From Linanthus parryae (Eukaryota; Streptophyta; Magnoliopsida; Ericales; Polemoniaceae), in NCBI GenBank assembly GCA_023055425.1, contig JALGPY010000001.1, positions 114,557,057-114,621,056 on the forward strand: a stretch of 64,000 nt of DNA. Direction: 5' to 3'. The notes under the pieces are model-generated. The model did no database searches, was not told the origin of the DNA, and saw only the letters and a list, made by a program, of their open reading frames with translations. Below are positions 11,373 through 23,271 of this stretch, one piece after another (the first letter of the stretch is position 1; every line of letters begins with the position of its first letter). The position numbers and the translations under genes are program-made.

Positions 11373-11742
11373 GACGGTTCTAAGTTAATACGCGCCTACG
11401 GTATCCAGTAAATTAAAACGAAATAGTTTTTGAAATTAAAACTAATATAGGAAAACCAAAACCAGTAGTAAAATCTGACAAGTCGGGGTTGCAGGGTAGC
11501 TTATTCCCTATTTTCCTGATATCTGTTTACACGATATGCCTTACAGTCAGGAGAATTTCTCACTAAATGGGATTACATGTGATGCCACCAAGCGTGGTCA
11601 TTATTTGTTTGGATGTCGGACTGGTATGAAATTCATGTTCACCTTAGAATATTTCAATGATATTACGACCTCATACACGAGTACTATATATGTGTGAATA
11701 AGTTAGATATTATTTCGAATGAGATTATATACATAGGATACC

Positions 11743-12846
11743 ATGCGATATTCAAACCCTCCTCGCTACTATACCATGAGTCGCAGAACTCAAAAAGTAT
11801 CAATGAATCAAGGAAACCAGCAAACTGAAGGAAAACCGGCTCCACAGTACGACCTAGTCCGGTTCCAGAACATGGAACAAGCTACACTAACTATGATTGA
11901 AATCATCCATAACACTCAAGCAGGAGGAGAAGATGTGATGAGAAGGATTGTGAAACTCCGACCAGACTACTCCTATGGAACTGATGACTCGACGACCTTG
12001 GAGGACTGGATCCGCGACTTTGGGAAGACGCTAAAATCAGTGTGTTGACCAGGGGAGAAACGGGTAGAGATAGATGTGCACTACTTCAAGAAGGAGGCTG
12101 AACACTGGTGGTCTGCCAAGGGAGAAGAGCTCCTCGCTCAGTCGGGATTTGGTTGGGAACAGTTGAAGGCTGCCCTTCGGGAACGCTTCTACCCCGACCA
12201 TGTCATATCTTGAAAGCTTAAGGAGTTCTGGGATCTAAAATAAAGGAATGACAGCCTCTCAGTCTACTACGACCGTTTCATGGAACTTATGAGGTTTGGA
12301 GCAGAGATCGTACAGACAGAAGCAAAGGTAGTCAAGAGGTTTGTGGAGGGCTTAAACTTACCAATTAGGAGCACTCTGAGTGAGAGTCTCTTTGAGACAC
12401 TCCATGAAGCTTATGGAGCAGCACAAGATGTACAACGGATGTTCGAAGAGAACCTCGAGGAGAGCAGGAAGAGGAAATCAGAAGCACAAGCGGCACAAAA
12501 TCTTCAGAACCGCGACTATGGAAACGACGATGGATATAAGAGGAACCGACCAAACCCAAATGCTGGAGGACAAGGTCCAATTCGAGTCTATCACTGCAGG
12601 CGTTGTGGAAACAATCACTCAGGGAAGGACTGCCATGGGAACAAGGTCAACTGTCTTGCCTGTGGAAATCTGGGACATCAGAAGTTTGAGAGCAGGTCGA
12701 AACCCCAAGGAAGTAACAGTGGAGGGAACTTCAACAATCATGGAAGGGGAAATGGTGCTTTTCTCCAAGGAGGAAACTACGGGTACAAACAGGGAGGCAA
12801 CAACCAGTATGGAGGGAACAAGCGGAACTACCAGCAGAGGTTATAA
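11743..12846 (+). pseudogene. D gag (capsid/nucleocapsid), broken
   Basis: The product would be the structural Gag of the chromovirus. Reading from the ATG at 11743, the retrotransposon gag domain is recognisable: TLEDWIRDFGKTL, then EAEHWWSAKGEELL and LKAALRERFYPD. SVYYDRFMELMRFGAE and VVKRFVEGLNLPIR follow. Nucleocapsid motifs come next: CRRCGNNHSGKDC (C-x2-C-x3-H-x4-C) and CLACGNLGHQKFES, where the last Cys is Ser. A Gly/Asn-rich tail follows. In-frame stops occur at about 12046 (TGA), 12211 (TGA), 12241 (TAA) and 12844 (TAA). At least two look like CGA or CAA codons changed by C to T. Intact members of this clade have one gag-pol frame of about 1,400-1,500 codons. Confidence 0.82.
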
Positions 12847-12990
12847 CGCCTGAGGAAACAACAATGACGGAGGGGGCTTCAATCAAGGAAACAACTGGAA
12901 AGGTGGAAACAACCGCCCCCAAGGAAATACTACAACAGCTCCAACAGTACCAGCAAACGCCGCCCGTACTGCAAATGGGACCATAACGTC

Positions 12991-13500
12991 ATGAATCAGA
13001 CGCAAGCAGAACATGCCAACGTGGTGACTGGTACATTCCATATCCATTCTGTCTCTGCATTTGTCCTATTTGATTCAGGAGCCACATTCTCCTTCATATC
13101 ATCCACATCGGTTAAGAAGCTAGATTTACCCGCTCCTACACCCATATATGCTGCTGTCTCTACCCCTAATGGAGATGTTGTAACCTGTAGCGCCATGTAA
13201 CCTGAAGTCAAACTAGAAATCCTACGTACTGAACTAACTTCAAACCTGATCCTTTACAACCTCGGTAACCTAGATGTCATCTAGGGTATGGATTTGCGTA
13301 GAAATTACAAATCAACCATTGAATGTGCCACCGAAAAGGTTCAGTTTCGTGGACCCAAGGGTGAGCGTCTATCCTATAGAGGTGTCACCAGTGGACCCAG
13401 AATCCAAATTGTGTCAGTCCTAACCATCCTCTCGGAAATGAAGAAAGGGCATAAGGCATACCTCTGTACGGTCCATGATAAAGAGAAGGAAGGGTAGAAG
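12991..13500 (+). pseudogene. D aspartic protease, broken
   Basis: The product would be the retropepsin that cuts Gag-Pol. ANVVTGTFHIHSVSAFVLFD runs into SGATFSFISS, with the catalytic D-S-G-A intact, near 13008-13110. The second half follows in later frames: a stop at about 13200, then DVI and a TAG where the family has ILGMDWL, then MDLRRNYKSTIECATEKVQF from 13288 (flap and linker to RT). The stop before RT at about 13498 reads GGG-TAG-AAG. The fold is traceable but not expressible. Confidence 0.75.
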
Positions 13501-13570
13501 TTGGAGGACATCCCAGTGCTCGAGTTCCCAAATCCCAGAAGAGGTTTCAGGAATGCCTCCAAGTGGGCAG

Positions 13571-14850
13571 TGGACTTTATGATCGACCTAGTACTAGGGA
13601 CTGGACCGATCTACAAGGCACCATACAAATGGCACCAGCAGAACTGAAGGAGTAGAAAGAGAAACTTAAAGAGTTTCTAGACAAGGGCTTCATCCGGCCT
13701 AGTGTCTCACCATGGGGAGCACCAGTTGTTCGTGAAGAAGAAGGACGGGAGTCTCAGGCTTTGCATAGAATACCGCAAATTGAATAGTGTAACCGTAAGG
13801 AACAAGTACCCGCTTCCCACGATCGATGACTTGTTTGACCAGTTACAAGGAGCCGGTACGTTCTCGAAGATCGATTTAAGGTCAGGATACCACCAGCTCA
13901 GGATAGTAGAGCAGGATATTCCCAAGACAGCATTCAGGGTTCGCTATGTCTACATTGAGTTCACGGTGATGTCGTTCGGCTTGACTAATGCACCATCAGC
14001 GTTCATGGGGTTGATGAACCGCGTCTTATAGAAGTACCTGGACATATTTGTTGTCGTTTTCATTGACGACATCCTGATCTACTCCAAGAGAAAGGAAGAG
14101 CAAGAGCAACACTTGAGGGAGGTATTGGACACTCTCAGAGAGAAAAAGTTGTACGAGAAGCAGTCAAAGTGCGAGTTTTGGCTCGATCGAGTGCCTTTTC
14201 TTGGCCATATGATATCCAAGGAAGGTGTGTCAGTGGACCCAGGGAAAGTGGCTGCGGTCAGAGATTGGCCTACACCAAAGAACGTGACAGAGATAAGAAG
14301 CTTCTTGGGACTGGAAGGATACTATCGAAGGTTTGTAAAAGATTTCTCGAAGATCGCGAAACCTCTGACTAATCTGATAAAGAAAACGACCAAGTACGTG
14401 TGGGACAACAAGTGTGAGGAGGCGTTCCAAACATTCAAGGATAGGTTGACAACAGCCCCTGTGTTGACCTTACCTACTGAAGGAGGAGAGATTGAAGTCT
14501 ACATAGATGCGTCAAAACATGGCTTGGGGGTGTGTATTGATGCAAGATGGAAAGGTTATTGCTTATGCTTCAAGAAAACTAAATCCATACGAGGAAAACT
14601 ATCCCACTCATGACTTGGAGTTGGCGGCTATAGTATTTTCCCTGAAGATATGGAGATATTATTTGTATGGTACGACTTGCAAGATCTTCACTGACCAAAA
14701 AAGTCTAAAGTACATATTTACGCGGAAGGAGTTGAACATGCAGCAAAGGAGGAGGTTAGAGTTGGTGAAAGATTATGATCTCCAGATCCAGTACCACGAA
14801 GGGAAAGCCAATGTAGTGGAAGATGCGTTAAGCCGAAAGTCGAAGCACAC
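13571..14850 (+). pseudogene. D reverse transcriptase and RNase H, broken
   Basis: The RT would copy the element RNA and RNase H would degrade it. The N-terminal APAELKE block lies near 13630, with a TAG after it. The fingers/palm follow: [40 protein letters not shown] and [16 protein letters not shown] at about 14029 interrupts just before the catalytic [10 protein letters not shown] (14068-14097; both Asp present). The thumb and connection include [20 protein letters not shown] and [20 protein letters not shown]. RNase H begins [13 protein letters not shown] (about 14493). A frameshift near 14540 moves the rest, [20 protein letters not shown] and [11 protein letters not shown], into the next frame, ending VVEDALSRK at about 14840. 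Confidence 0.82.
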
Positions 14851-14999
14851 GGTGAACGCTATATGGGTTTTGCCACCCAAGCTCTGCGAAGCATTTCAGA
14901 AGCTGGAAATTGAAGTATGTGCGAGGGGAACCGCGAGTAATATGTTGTGCAATTTGATGATTGTTTCGAACATCTTCGAGGTGATCAAGGAAGGATAGA

Positions 15000-16363
15000 A
15001 AGAAGACGCTTTTCTGCAACAGATTAAGGGAAAGATAAGCAAGAGTGAAGCCCTTGATTTCAAGATTGAGGAAGACGGTAGCGTGAAGTTCAAGGGAAGA
15101 TGGTGCATACCACTTAAATGTGCAAAAGTGAAGGAGAAGATTATGAAAGAAGCCCACCCCGCGCCGTATTCAGTACACCCTGGAGGAGACAAGCTGTATA
15201 AGTATTTGAAGAAGAACTTCTGGTGGAAGGGCATGAAGAAGGAGGTAGCTGACTTTGTATCTCGATGTCTCACGTGTGAAAAGGTAAAATTTGAACACAA
15301 GAGACCAGGAGGGACACTGCAACTGTTAGATGTGTCAGTAAGGAAATGGGATTCCATCTCCATGGACTTCGTTACGGCCTTGCCAACTTCGACTAATGGC
15401 CTAAACCAGATATGGGTAAAAGTTGATCGACTAACGAAGACGACAAGATTCATTCCCATGAAAGACACTTGGGATATGGAAAAGAGGGCGGATGCATACA
15501 TGAAGAATGTTGTAAGACTACATGGAGTACCTAGTTCGATTGTTTCTAACAGGGATCCAAACTTCTTATCGCACTTTTGGAGGGAACTACAGAAGGCTAT
15601 GGGCACTGAACTCAAGTTTAGCACCGCTTTTCACCCAGCTACAGATGGACAGACAGAGAGGATGATCCAGACGCTGGAAGACATGTTGAGAGCCTGTATT
15701 TTAGACTTTGTAGGATCGTGGGTGGACAAGCTACCACTAATAGAGTTCTCCTAAAACAACAGCTACCATGCCAGCATAGGAATGGCACCCTACGAGGCGT
15801 TGTATGGAAGAAAATGCAGGACACCGATCTGTTGGAGTGACATCAGTGAGATGATCATTCTAGCACCAAAAATGATTGAGGAGTCGACAAACCTGATTTG
15901 TATGATTCAACAAAGGATGAGGGCATTCCAGGATCGACAGAAGTCTTATACCGATTCGAAGAGGTGACCCTTGGAATTCAAGGTATGTGACAAGGTATTT
16001 TTGAAGGTTTCTTCAATCAAAGGGGTCATGAGATTCAACCAGAAGGAAAAGATGAGTCCCAAGTTCATTGGACCGTGTGAGGTGATGGATCATATAGGAG
16101 AGGTTGCCTATCGCCTAAATCTTCCCAACAGCCTAGGTCGAGTTCATAATGTCTTCCATGTCTCGCAACTCAAGCCTTACATTCACGACCCGAGCCTTGT
16201 CCTTAACCCAGAACCGGTTGATCTCTATCTGTCTCTTTCATACGAAGAGCAACCCATTAAAATCCAGGATAGGAAGACCAGGAACACCCGTACCAAGTCA
16301 ACTACGCTGGTCAAGGTTCTCTGGTCCAACCAACTACAGGAGGGAGCTACACGGGAAGCATAA
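15000..16363 (+). pseudogene. D integrase with C-terminal chromodomain, broken
   Basis: The product would insert the DNA copy. The chromodomain of chromoviruses can direct insertion to particular chromatin. The zinc-binding H-H-C-C segment HPAPYSVHPGGDKLYKYLKK ... CLTCEK lies at about 15155-15285. The core has SMDFVTALPTS (first Asp, about 15358), VSNRDPNFLSHFW, where the usual SDRD is SNRD and so the second catalytic Asp is probably lost, and DGQTERMIQTLEDMLRACI (Glu). TAA at about 15752 and TGA at about 15965 interrupt. The GPY-like region PKFIGPCEVMDHIGEVAYRL and HNVFHVSQLKPY follow. The chromodomain EEQPIKIQDRKTRNTRTK ... VKVLWSNQLQEGATREA ends with TAA at 16363. Confidence 0.83.
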
Positions 16364-16633
16364 GCCGACATGATGAAACATTACCCCCACCTTTTTGACC
16401 AGGTAAAACAATCCGCGAGAGTATAACCCTACGATTTAGTATATGTGCAACACTCATAACTACGCATGACATAATTATATCATATCTAAATTACAAAGTT
16501 ACATGTTCATATCATAGCATTACTTTGGCGTTTCACGACACATATAGTGCACCGTAAAACTATATATTCTTTCATATGCCACATGTGAGTCGCTTCAGAT
16601 GACGCAGTGCTAGCTTCGGGGTCGAAGCTCCTT

Positions 16634-16645
16634 TTAAGGGGGATA
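16634..16645 (+). promoter_or_regulatory. D polypurine tract
   Basis: TTAAGGGGGATA lies immediately before the 3' LTR start TGACGTAATACC. It fits the plus-strand primer of an LTR retrotransposon. Confidence 0.75.
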
Positions 16646-18045
16646 TGACGTAATACCCCGTGTTTATACTAGGGGTAAACTAGTAATTTGACACATGAAG
16701 TTCGGTTTTGAGTTACTAGAAAGGATTGGTTAAATTTTCTCGAATTCGTAATTTAATTGAAACGCTCGTATATTATTTTTATACTATAAGATAAATTTAT
16801 TTATAATTTGGTTACCTAAAACTACCTTAAATAAAATAACTAATTAATACATTATATTCCTACCTAGAGTACTACCAAATCATGCTACAATTTCAACCTA
16901 CTTGTAGTACTATCAAAACACCTAACAATTTTTACATTCCTAAGTGTACTCTTAAAACACCAAACAATTTTTCCTAAGCTTCCTATAGGCCAATTGACCA
17001 AGACTACCCACCAATTGGCCATTTGACCAAGACCAAAGACCTAATATGGTTGGACCTAATATAATTTGACCCTACCATTTTACTCTATTTAATTCCCCTT
17101 AACCCTCCTAACTCCATCAGTAAACACAGCAAGAGAAACAAAACCCTCCCCCACCTTCACCATCGCCACCACCATCAACGGACGTCGCCGCCACCATCAC
17201 CTCCGACCATCTCTCTCACCCTCTGTCCCCCTCTCTGCCTCTGTTTTCTCTCAGTCGACCTCTCTCTCTCACTCCCCTCCTCTGTTTTCTCGGCGAAAAG
17301 ATAGCAGCACCAGCAGTGGCCTACCACCACCGCCGACGACAAAAACCGAAGGAAACAACTTCCATTGCAACCATCAAATCCACTTCTTCTCTCTCTCGCC
17401 GAATATCTCTCTGATTCTCTCTGTTCTTCGCACTCGGAAACAGAGGAAGAAGAGAAGCAGAGCAGCCACTGGAGCCACCGCCACAGACCTGAAGGCTAGC
17501 GACGGCAGCCCCGACGGGAAGCCAACGCTGACTCATCCGCCTCTCTTCTCCACGTCTCAGCTCTCCCCCACTCTCCCTAAGGTCCGTAGAACCTAGAGGA
17601 GCCCCCACAACAGATCCTAACCACCGGAGCTCCCTTAATTCCGGCGATTTCTTGGCAAGACTTCGGCGATTGATTTAACCCTCATTTGGTAATCGTTTTA
17701 ATCTATTATTGATGTAGATCTACATATTTAGACTTGAATTTGAGTTATGTAACAACAAAATTAGATGGGTAACAATGTTTCATGAGATTCATGAATTGGC
17801 ATTAGATGGAGAAGAAGATGAACGTGGAAGTGAAGAGATGGGTTATTTTGTCATAAACAGAAAGTTGGGGCGACTTTACATAAAACAGAAACTTGAGGGG
17901 TGCCATGTGAAATATCATAAACTTATGACACAACCTGATTTTTTGTAAGCCAAATATTGTTTAAATCAAGTAAAAATAAAAAAAATAAGTATTTAAAATC
18001 TCTTTTATATAAGTAGCCTTGGGAAATAATGTGGGGAGAAGATAT

Positions 18046-18091
18046 ATATGTCTATATTTATATATAAGTATACTTATATATATATATATAA

Positions 18092-18178
<87 letters not shown>
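18046..18178. repeat. Long (TA)n microsatellite
   Basis: A run of TA repeats, imperfect at its left end and pure from about 18093 to 18178. Shorter versions sit at the matching place in the 5' LTR copies (8482-8520, 10231-10284). The minus-strand open frame through it (Ile/Tyr repeats) is an artefact. Confidence 0.95.
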
Positions 18179-18182
<4 letters not shown>

Positions 18183-18183
18183 C

Positions 18184-18471
18184 TTTTGACAGAAAACCCC
18201 CCTGCAGTATGGTCTAGTTGACACTTAGCCACCAACAGTATTCATTTTGTCAGAAAACCCCCTGCAGTTTTACTTTTACTGACATCGCGCACCATTTTAC
18301 TAAAATTGTTAGTAGCTAAGTGTCGGTAAAAGTAAAACTGCAAGGAGGTTTTTGTTTCAAAAATGGTGCGCGATGTCGGTAAAAGTGAAACTGCAGGGGG
18401 GTTTTCTGACAAAATCAATACTGTTGGTAGCTAAGTGTTAGCAAAACCATACTGCAAGGGTATAGACAAAA
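18184..18471. mobile_element. Foldback / Mutator-type MITE in the D 3' LTR
   Basis: 18184-18300 is the inverted complement of 18361-18471. Words such as CTGCAGTATGGT, GACACTTAGC, CCAACAGTAT and GACATCGCGCACCATTTT recur in inverted order. The centre (18301-18360) holds a further partial copy of the same motif. The 5' LTR copies lack it, so it entered the 3' LTR after D inserted, next to the TA repeat. There is no coding capacity and the target duplication is unclear. Confidence 0.78.
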
Positions 18472-20365
18472 TCAATGGTTATGTTTTCATTATATAAGTA
18501 TAGACGTTTTATTTACATGTTTATAAACTAAAATACGCACACACACATATATACATATATATATTCACACACACACACACACATTATGAGTAAGATTTTA
18601 ACTTATAAGAAATAGTTCACTAACAAAACTACTAACAAATAGAAAGTTTACATAAATATGTATAGCAATTTTAGCATATACAAGTTAAAACATAACATTT
18701 TTATAAAATGGAAGTTGACCGTAATTAAATTATTTTGAGGGAAAGTTTAAGAGTAAAATACAATATAACATGAACAGAGTGTTTTAAATAGTTCCCTAAG
18801 TGTTGAATTAAGAATGGAACTAAATATTGGAATAATTATGCTCATTAAAGTTAACCAAATCATTCTTGTGAAATATTATTTAGTTCTAAAATTAATAATT
18901 GGAGGGGTGTATGGTAGATTGTGTAATTAATCAAATATGAGTTTTCTAAATGTAATTATTTAATAATCCTTTAAATATATCTTATAAATTACAACATATT
19001 TATAGAGTAACAAAATAATTGTCTTGAAATTTATTTTAAATAAATAAATGAGGGAATTGGGTTATTTTGAAACATTAAAATAAGGGGATCACTCAAGAAT
19101 GGAACATTCATCGCATAATGCATTTCACATGTTAGTTGAAATTTGAATTAATAAGAAATTATAATTTGGAGGCAACAATTTCGTAGACGCCGAGTTTGTT
19201 GAGTACGAGTGGTAGGACTCCCATTGTCATAGATACATCGATCTAGTCATCACCGGTAAGTTCATATGTGCAATACTTTAACTATCAAATGTGATTTGGT
19301 GTGCGTAGACATATGATCTTGTTATAACTCCCGATATTTGAAATTGATCAAGTGTGGTGAAATAAGTTTTGAGAATCCAATCTTTGAATATTTCAGTTAG
19401 AAATTATGAATCTTGAACCAATGATACTTTTATGTGATGACAAGTTGGAAATCAAATGATACTCTTGAGAAATGATGGTTTGGAACCAATTGTGATTATT
19501 ATGAAACGACGAATGAATAATGCACAATTACATAATTGGGGAGATGTACGGAAGATGTGTGTGGAGGCTACGGCCGAAGGCGCATGTGAGTCAATCCTCC
19601 TAGGGTACTAACCCTACGAAATTGCATACCCTACCCCGTGGTTAGCTTGTATGCACCCGGGATTCAGTTATATGTGAAAACTATAGAGTACTACTTATAC
19701 CAGTAGGGGTCACTACGGTATAGGGGTGTCGACACTTAAGGTCTCATAGTTATAATTATGACCGGGGATAGACGTAGGGGCTTCCATAACGCTCGGGTGA
19801 ATTGGGAATCATGGTATCCCAAGAGGCAACCTATTGTGATATAACGCATCGTGACCTCTCTATGGACATACGTTACCCGCTGGACTCTAATACGCCTCAG
19901 CCAAACTAATAATGAGAACGGAATCGACTTATGTTGACATCTCACTTGGGTACTTTTAATTATCATGTGATATTTCATGTTTTAGTGCCAAAACTCGCTT
20001 TACATATTGCAGTATGAATTTACTCAGTTTTTACTGATTAAATATTTTCCTGCGATCGGCTTGTGCTATTTTTAAACCCGCAGGTTACGAGTAAGGTTGA
20101 AGACGTTCACAACGCGGATGGCTAGGGTATCAAGCTGTTTAGTATTGCACATAGTAATTTTCATTTTGAATGTAATGTACTTGTATCTTTCAGACAATGT
20201 CACATGTTTATCTTTAATGTATGATAACTTATATTTGGATTATCGATGGTTGTATTAATTGTGAACCGACGATCCTGCTCCGTATCCAGTGGGGTTTATC
20301 TCCTCGGACGGTGACATCTTACCAAGTATACGGTTCGGCCAGCCGTATGATTTGGGGGTGTTGCA

Positions 20366-20760
20366 ATGGCGGTTCACGTAAATTATTATGGGTGTTTTAA
20401 TCGCATGATGAGATCAAGGGTATCCTATGGGTTCCTGCAACTAAAAAAGGTTGGAAATGGGGTCGTGGGAAGATAGATTGAACAAGGGTGACTCTCAAAT
20501 GTCGCTATCCTTTTTGTGGTTGGTACATAGAGGCTTACAAAAAACGAGAAAGATAGATTTTTCAAGATTAAAAAATAAAAAACCATCCACACATGTTCCT
20601 CATCCACCAACAATTTCAGACAAGCAAATGTGACGTTTAAGGACATTGCATATGAAATGCTTGATCGATATTAAATGAGAAGTCGCGCCTTATCGTTCTT
20701 GATGTCAAAGCTTACGTGGAACTCTCCTACAAACCAAGATCAGTGATGGGAAATGCTACT
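20366..20760 (+). pseudogene. Possible MULE MuDR-domain remnant (3' side of D)
   Basis: Translation near 20480-20560 gives TRVTLKCRYPFCGWYIEAYK. This resembles the MuDR zinc-binding segment of Mutator transposases, where a Lys-Arg-Val run is followed by C..C or C..H and an aromatic-rich tail. Later, in another frame, NVTFKDIAYEMLDRY could be the next conserved block. With 6405-7063 it would form one gene split by element D. Stops and shifts are present and the similarity is partial, so this is tentative. Confidence 0.33.
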
Positions 20761-23084
20761 AAAGTAGATGAAGGCGCTACGCATATTCATGGCACCAGAA
20801 AAGAACAATACTTCTAGCTCTCTGCAGTTTTCTACATGTTAAAGACTCACTAAGTCTTGATAACTCCGTCATTAGAGTTATATTCTATATTGATAATATA
20901 TCAATTTTTTTTGGATTTTTGAGATGTTTTGAGAGGATATTGAGCGTGTAATTGAAATATTCATGAATCAGAGCTTTATGTGCATTATTGTGTTGTCCGG
21001 TCATTTTTCGTATTAGTTTGAGCATTTTATACGTTGGATAGAATATCGGTATGTTCTGTTGTGTTCTCAGGTTTTGGAGGTTTGGGGAGTTTATTTGGAG
21101 AGGAGAATCAACTTGGGAAGATGGGAAAATATCGGGAATGAACAACGAGAATGAAGAGAAGTAAAGCTGGAGGAGAAAAGAGACTTACCTTTACTATTTT
21201 GATGATATTTGAAACTCTACAATAATTTTGGAGTTATACCAGTGGAACATGAAAGTAAACTCAAAGAGATTTTCAACGTTAGAACATTGAGCTAAATCGG
21301 AGACCATACGAGGAAGATATGGTATGTTGAATAAGATGCATATACGAAGAAGAGTTTGAAAAGTTGCACTAGACCATTCTGTACTCTTATGGCTATATCT
21401 GGAGCCACATAAGGAAGTTTGGAGCAAGTTATGTGCCATTGGAAAGTAGACATGCAGTGATTTTTAACGATATATGGTATGCTCAAATATGAGTTCTGAT
21501 GAGGGAGTTAAAGCCCTGCAAGATCAACAAAGTGCTGCGGGCAGCTTAGCTCGCACGAGCTTGGACAGAACTCACACGAGCTGGTGTGCTGGAGGTGGCC
21601 ATCCTTTTGGGATAAATAGTGAAATAAATTATAGTTAAGGTCGAGAATGAATTTCTATGACTACCTTACGACATAGGGACAATTTCTATAGGAAGATACG
21701 CTAGAAAAATGCGGAGGAGGCATGTAGGAACACGAGTTGGATTCTTTAGAGCATGACAGAGCTAGGATTCAACATTTGATCTTCCAAAACTCTTTCTACC
21801 TATCTCTTTAATGTTTATCATGCATTTATTCATCATACTCGTTGATATGAGGAGCTAAAATCTCTAGAACCAAAACCCGAGTTGGGATTAGGATTTCGGT
21901 AGCGGATTTGATGATTATAACGCTGTGATTCACGTTTGATAACTTAATTGATGTAGATTTTATGCTATGATCGTTTTATGCTCTTCATATTAACTAGTTT
22001 GTGGATGATGATTCATGATTCTACGATTTAATAAGAGACTCTTCGGTTACTCATTAGTTTATCTTCGGTAAATTAGAATGATCATCTATTCAAAATCGCG
22101 TACTTGGGGTGACGCAGTCGGGTGAATTGGGGGTTTGAGTAGAAACAAGATCTTAATGCTTGTTTATAATTGGCTAAGTATTTGGTGACTCAGTCTTGAC
22201 TAATTATAGGCATAACAATAGATATCTTGTGACTCGTTACTTTGTTAATGCTCGTCTAGCATGGTAATCACATCAATGTTTCATGAATTATATCCAACTG
22301 CCGATACTAAACCCTAGCAAATTCCAAGCAAGGCGCCCGGATCACTTCTCCCACATTTGACTCTTAACAATTCAAAACCTCTTGTGTTCATAATTATCTC
22401 GTTTTCATTATTTTGTTAGTGTCGAGCAAGAAATTATGTGATTGTTAAAATTTATAAGCATATCTTTCGAATTTGGCATGATCGCATTTCCAGAGCAATA
22501 TGATTATAATCACTTTTTCCCTTTCCCTCAAATGGTGCACGGTCGCCACATATCACTGAGTTGACTCAAGATTGAAAGGAAAACGTTAATAAATCTTTTC
22601 AATAGTTGTTAAAAGGCGGACGACTTGGTTTAAGAAGAGCATTTACGGAGTTACCTAGTTGTTGAAAAACTTTAGCAACTTGTTTTGTTAGGCGCGACAC
22701 TCAAGAGATATATAGAGGTTGTACTAAAATCTTCAATGAGATACCTAGTTGTCGTTTTCTACATAAATAAAGAAGATACCTAGTTGTAGGAAATATACCA
22801 GCTTGTTGTGTTAGGCGCAACTGTTCAAGATCTCTAGTTGTTTGTCTTCGCAGTTATCATATGTCCCATTTCCCTCTGAATCTCAACATGTTATCGATTA
22901 GGGGCTAATACTATCAGGCCTCCACTTCTTTCGGGATCTCGATTTGTTCTCGGCTAGTGGCTAATACTACCAGGTCTAGATCAACTTAGTGATAGAATGT
23001 TTTCAAATAGGGCACCGTAGAGCGGAATCGTCAACATGGTTTTTCTATAAACACAAAATTCACTCACCTGTTAATATTATATCA
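20761..23084. other. Non-coding sequence, possible old LTR-type debris
   Basis: No open frame longer than about 90 codons is credible. Local duplications are visible. ACCTAGTTGTTG...TTGTTTTGTTAGGCGCGAC (about 22653-22692) resembles ACCTAGTTGTAGG...TTGTTGTGTTAGGCGCAAC (about 22780-22822). GGGGCTAATACTATCAGGCCT (22900) resembles GTGGCTAATACTACCAGGTCT (22959), abbreviated here as related words. The stretch 21900-22400 reads like retrotransposon non-coding sequence, but no LTR ends, PBS or target duplication could be fixed. Confidence 0.4.
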
Positions 23085-23100
23085 AAACACATGCTCTTTG

Positions 23101-23271
23101 GAGGCTGTAAATTATGTTAACCAAAGCCCATGTTTATTTTACAATTACTCTTTGATCAAAGACTCATTAAACGTACTAACGACTCATTCGAGAAGTTCAA
23201 TCAAGCATGTTGGCGGAGAAAAAAATTATTGTGCTAACATTCTGGCGAAATTGGGAGCTTATCAGCCTTAA
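23101..23271 (+). pseudogene. RNase H-like C-terminal remnant (LINE/RVT_3 type)
   Basis: An open 56-codon frame ends in TAA at 23269-23271. It includes EAVNYVNQSP, SLIKDSLNVLTTHSRSS, IKHVGGEKNYCANILAKLGA and YQP. The pattern of an aromatic or His-rich strand, then R/GE-N..A..LAKLGA, is that of the C-terminal half of plant RNase H-like domains found in LINEs and in many domesticated or degraded copies. No RT or endonuclease was found next to it. It is a remnant, though this stretch of frame is undamaged. Confidence 0.5.

Larger units (their letters stand above)
7069..20365 (+). mobile_element. Element D: Tekay/Del-like Ty3/gypsy chromovirus, degenerate
   Basis: The order is duplicated partial LTR (7069-8816), 5' LTR (8817-11357), tRNA-Met PBS (11360), gag, protease, RT, RNase H, integrase, chromodomain, PPT (16634), 3' LTR (16646-20365). 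The LTR starts TGTAATACCCCG or TGACGTAATACCCCG and ends GTTGCA or GTTGCC. A 5-bp target duplication ATGGT (7064-7068) / ATGGC (20366-20370) shows that the duplicated LTR piece belongs to the element. The integrase-plus-chromodomain order places it among chromoviruses, and the motifs fit the Tekay/Del clade. Many stops, frameshifts and clearly diverged LTRs make it an old, dead copy. Confidence 0.88.
16646..20365 (+). mobile_element. D 3' LTR (with foldback insertion)
   Basis: Starts TGACGTAATACCCCGTG and ends GGGTGTTGCA, followed by the target duplication ATGGC. It keeps the approximately 0.9 kb missing from the 5' LTR (about 18778-19694) and carries an extra foldback element and a long TA repeat. 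Many substitutions separate it from the 5' LTR, so the insertion is old. Confidence 0.85.

Noticed and set aside
17961..18224. Minus-strand reading frame of alternating Ile and Tyr
   Set aside because: It is the translation of a (TA)n microsatellite.
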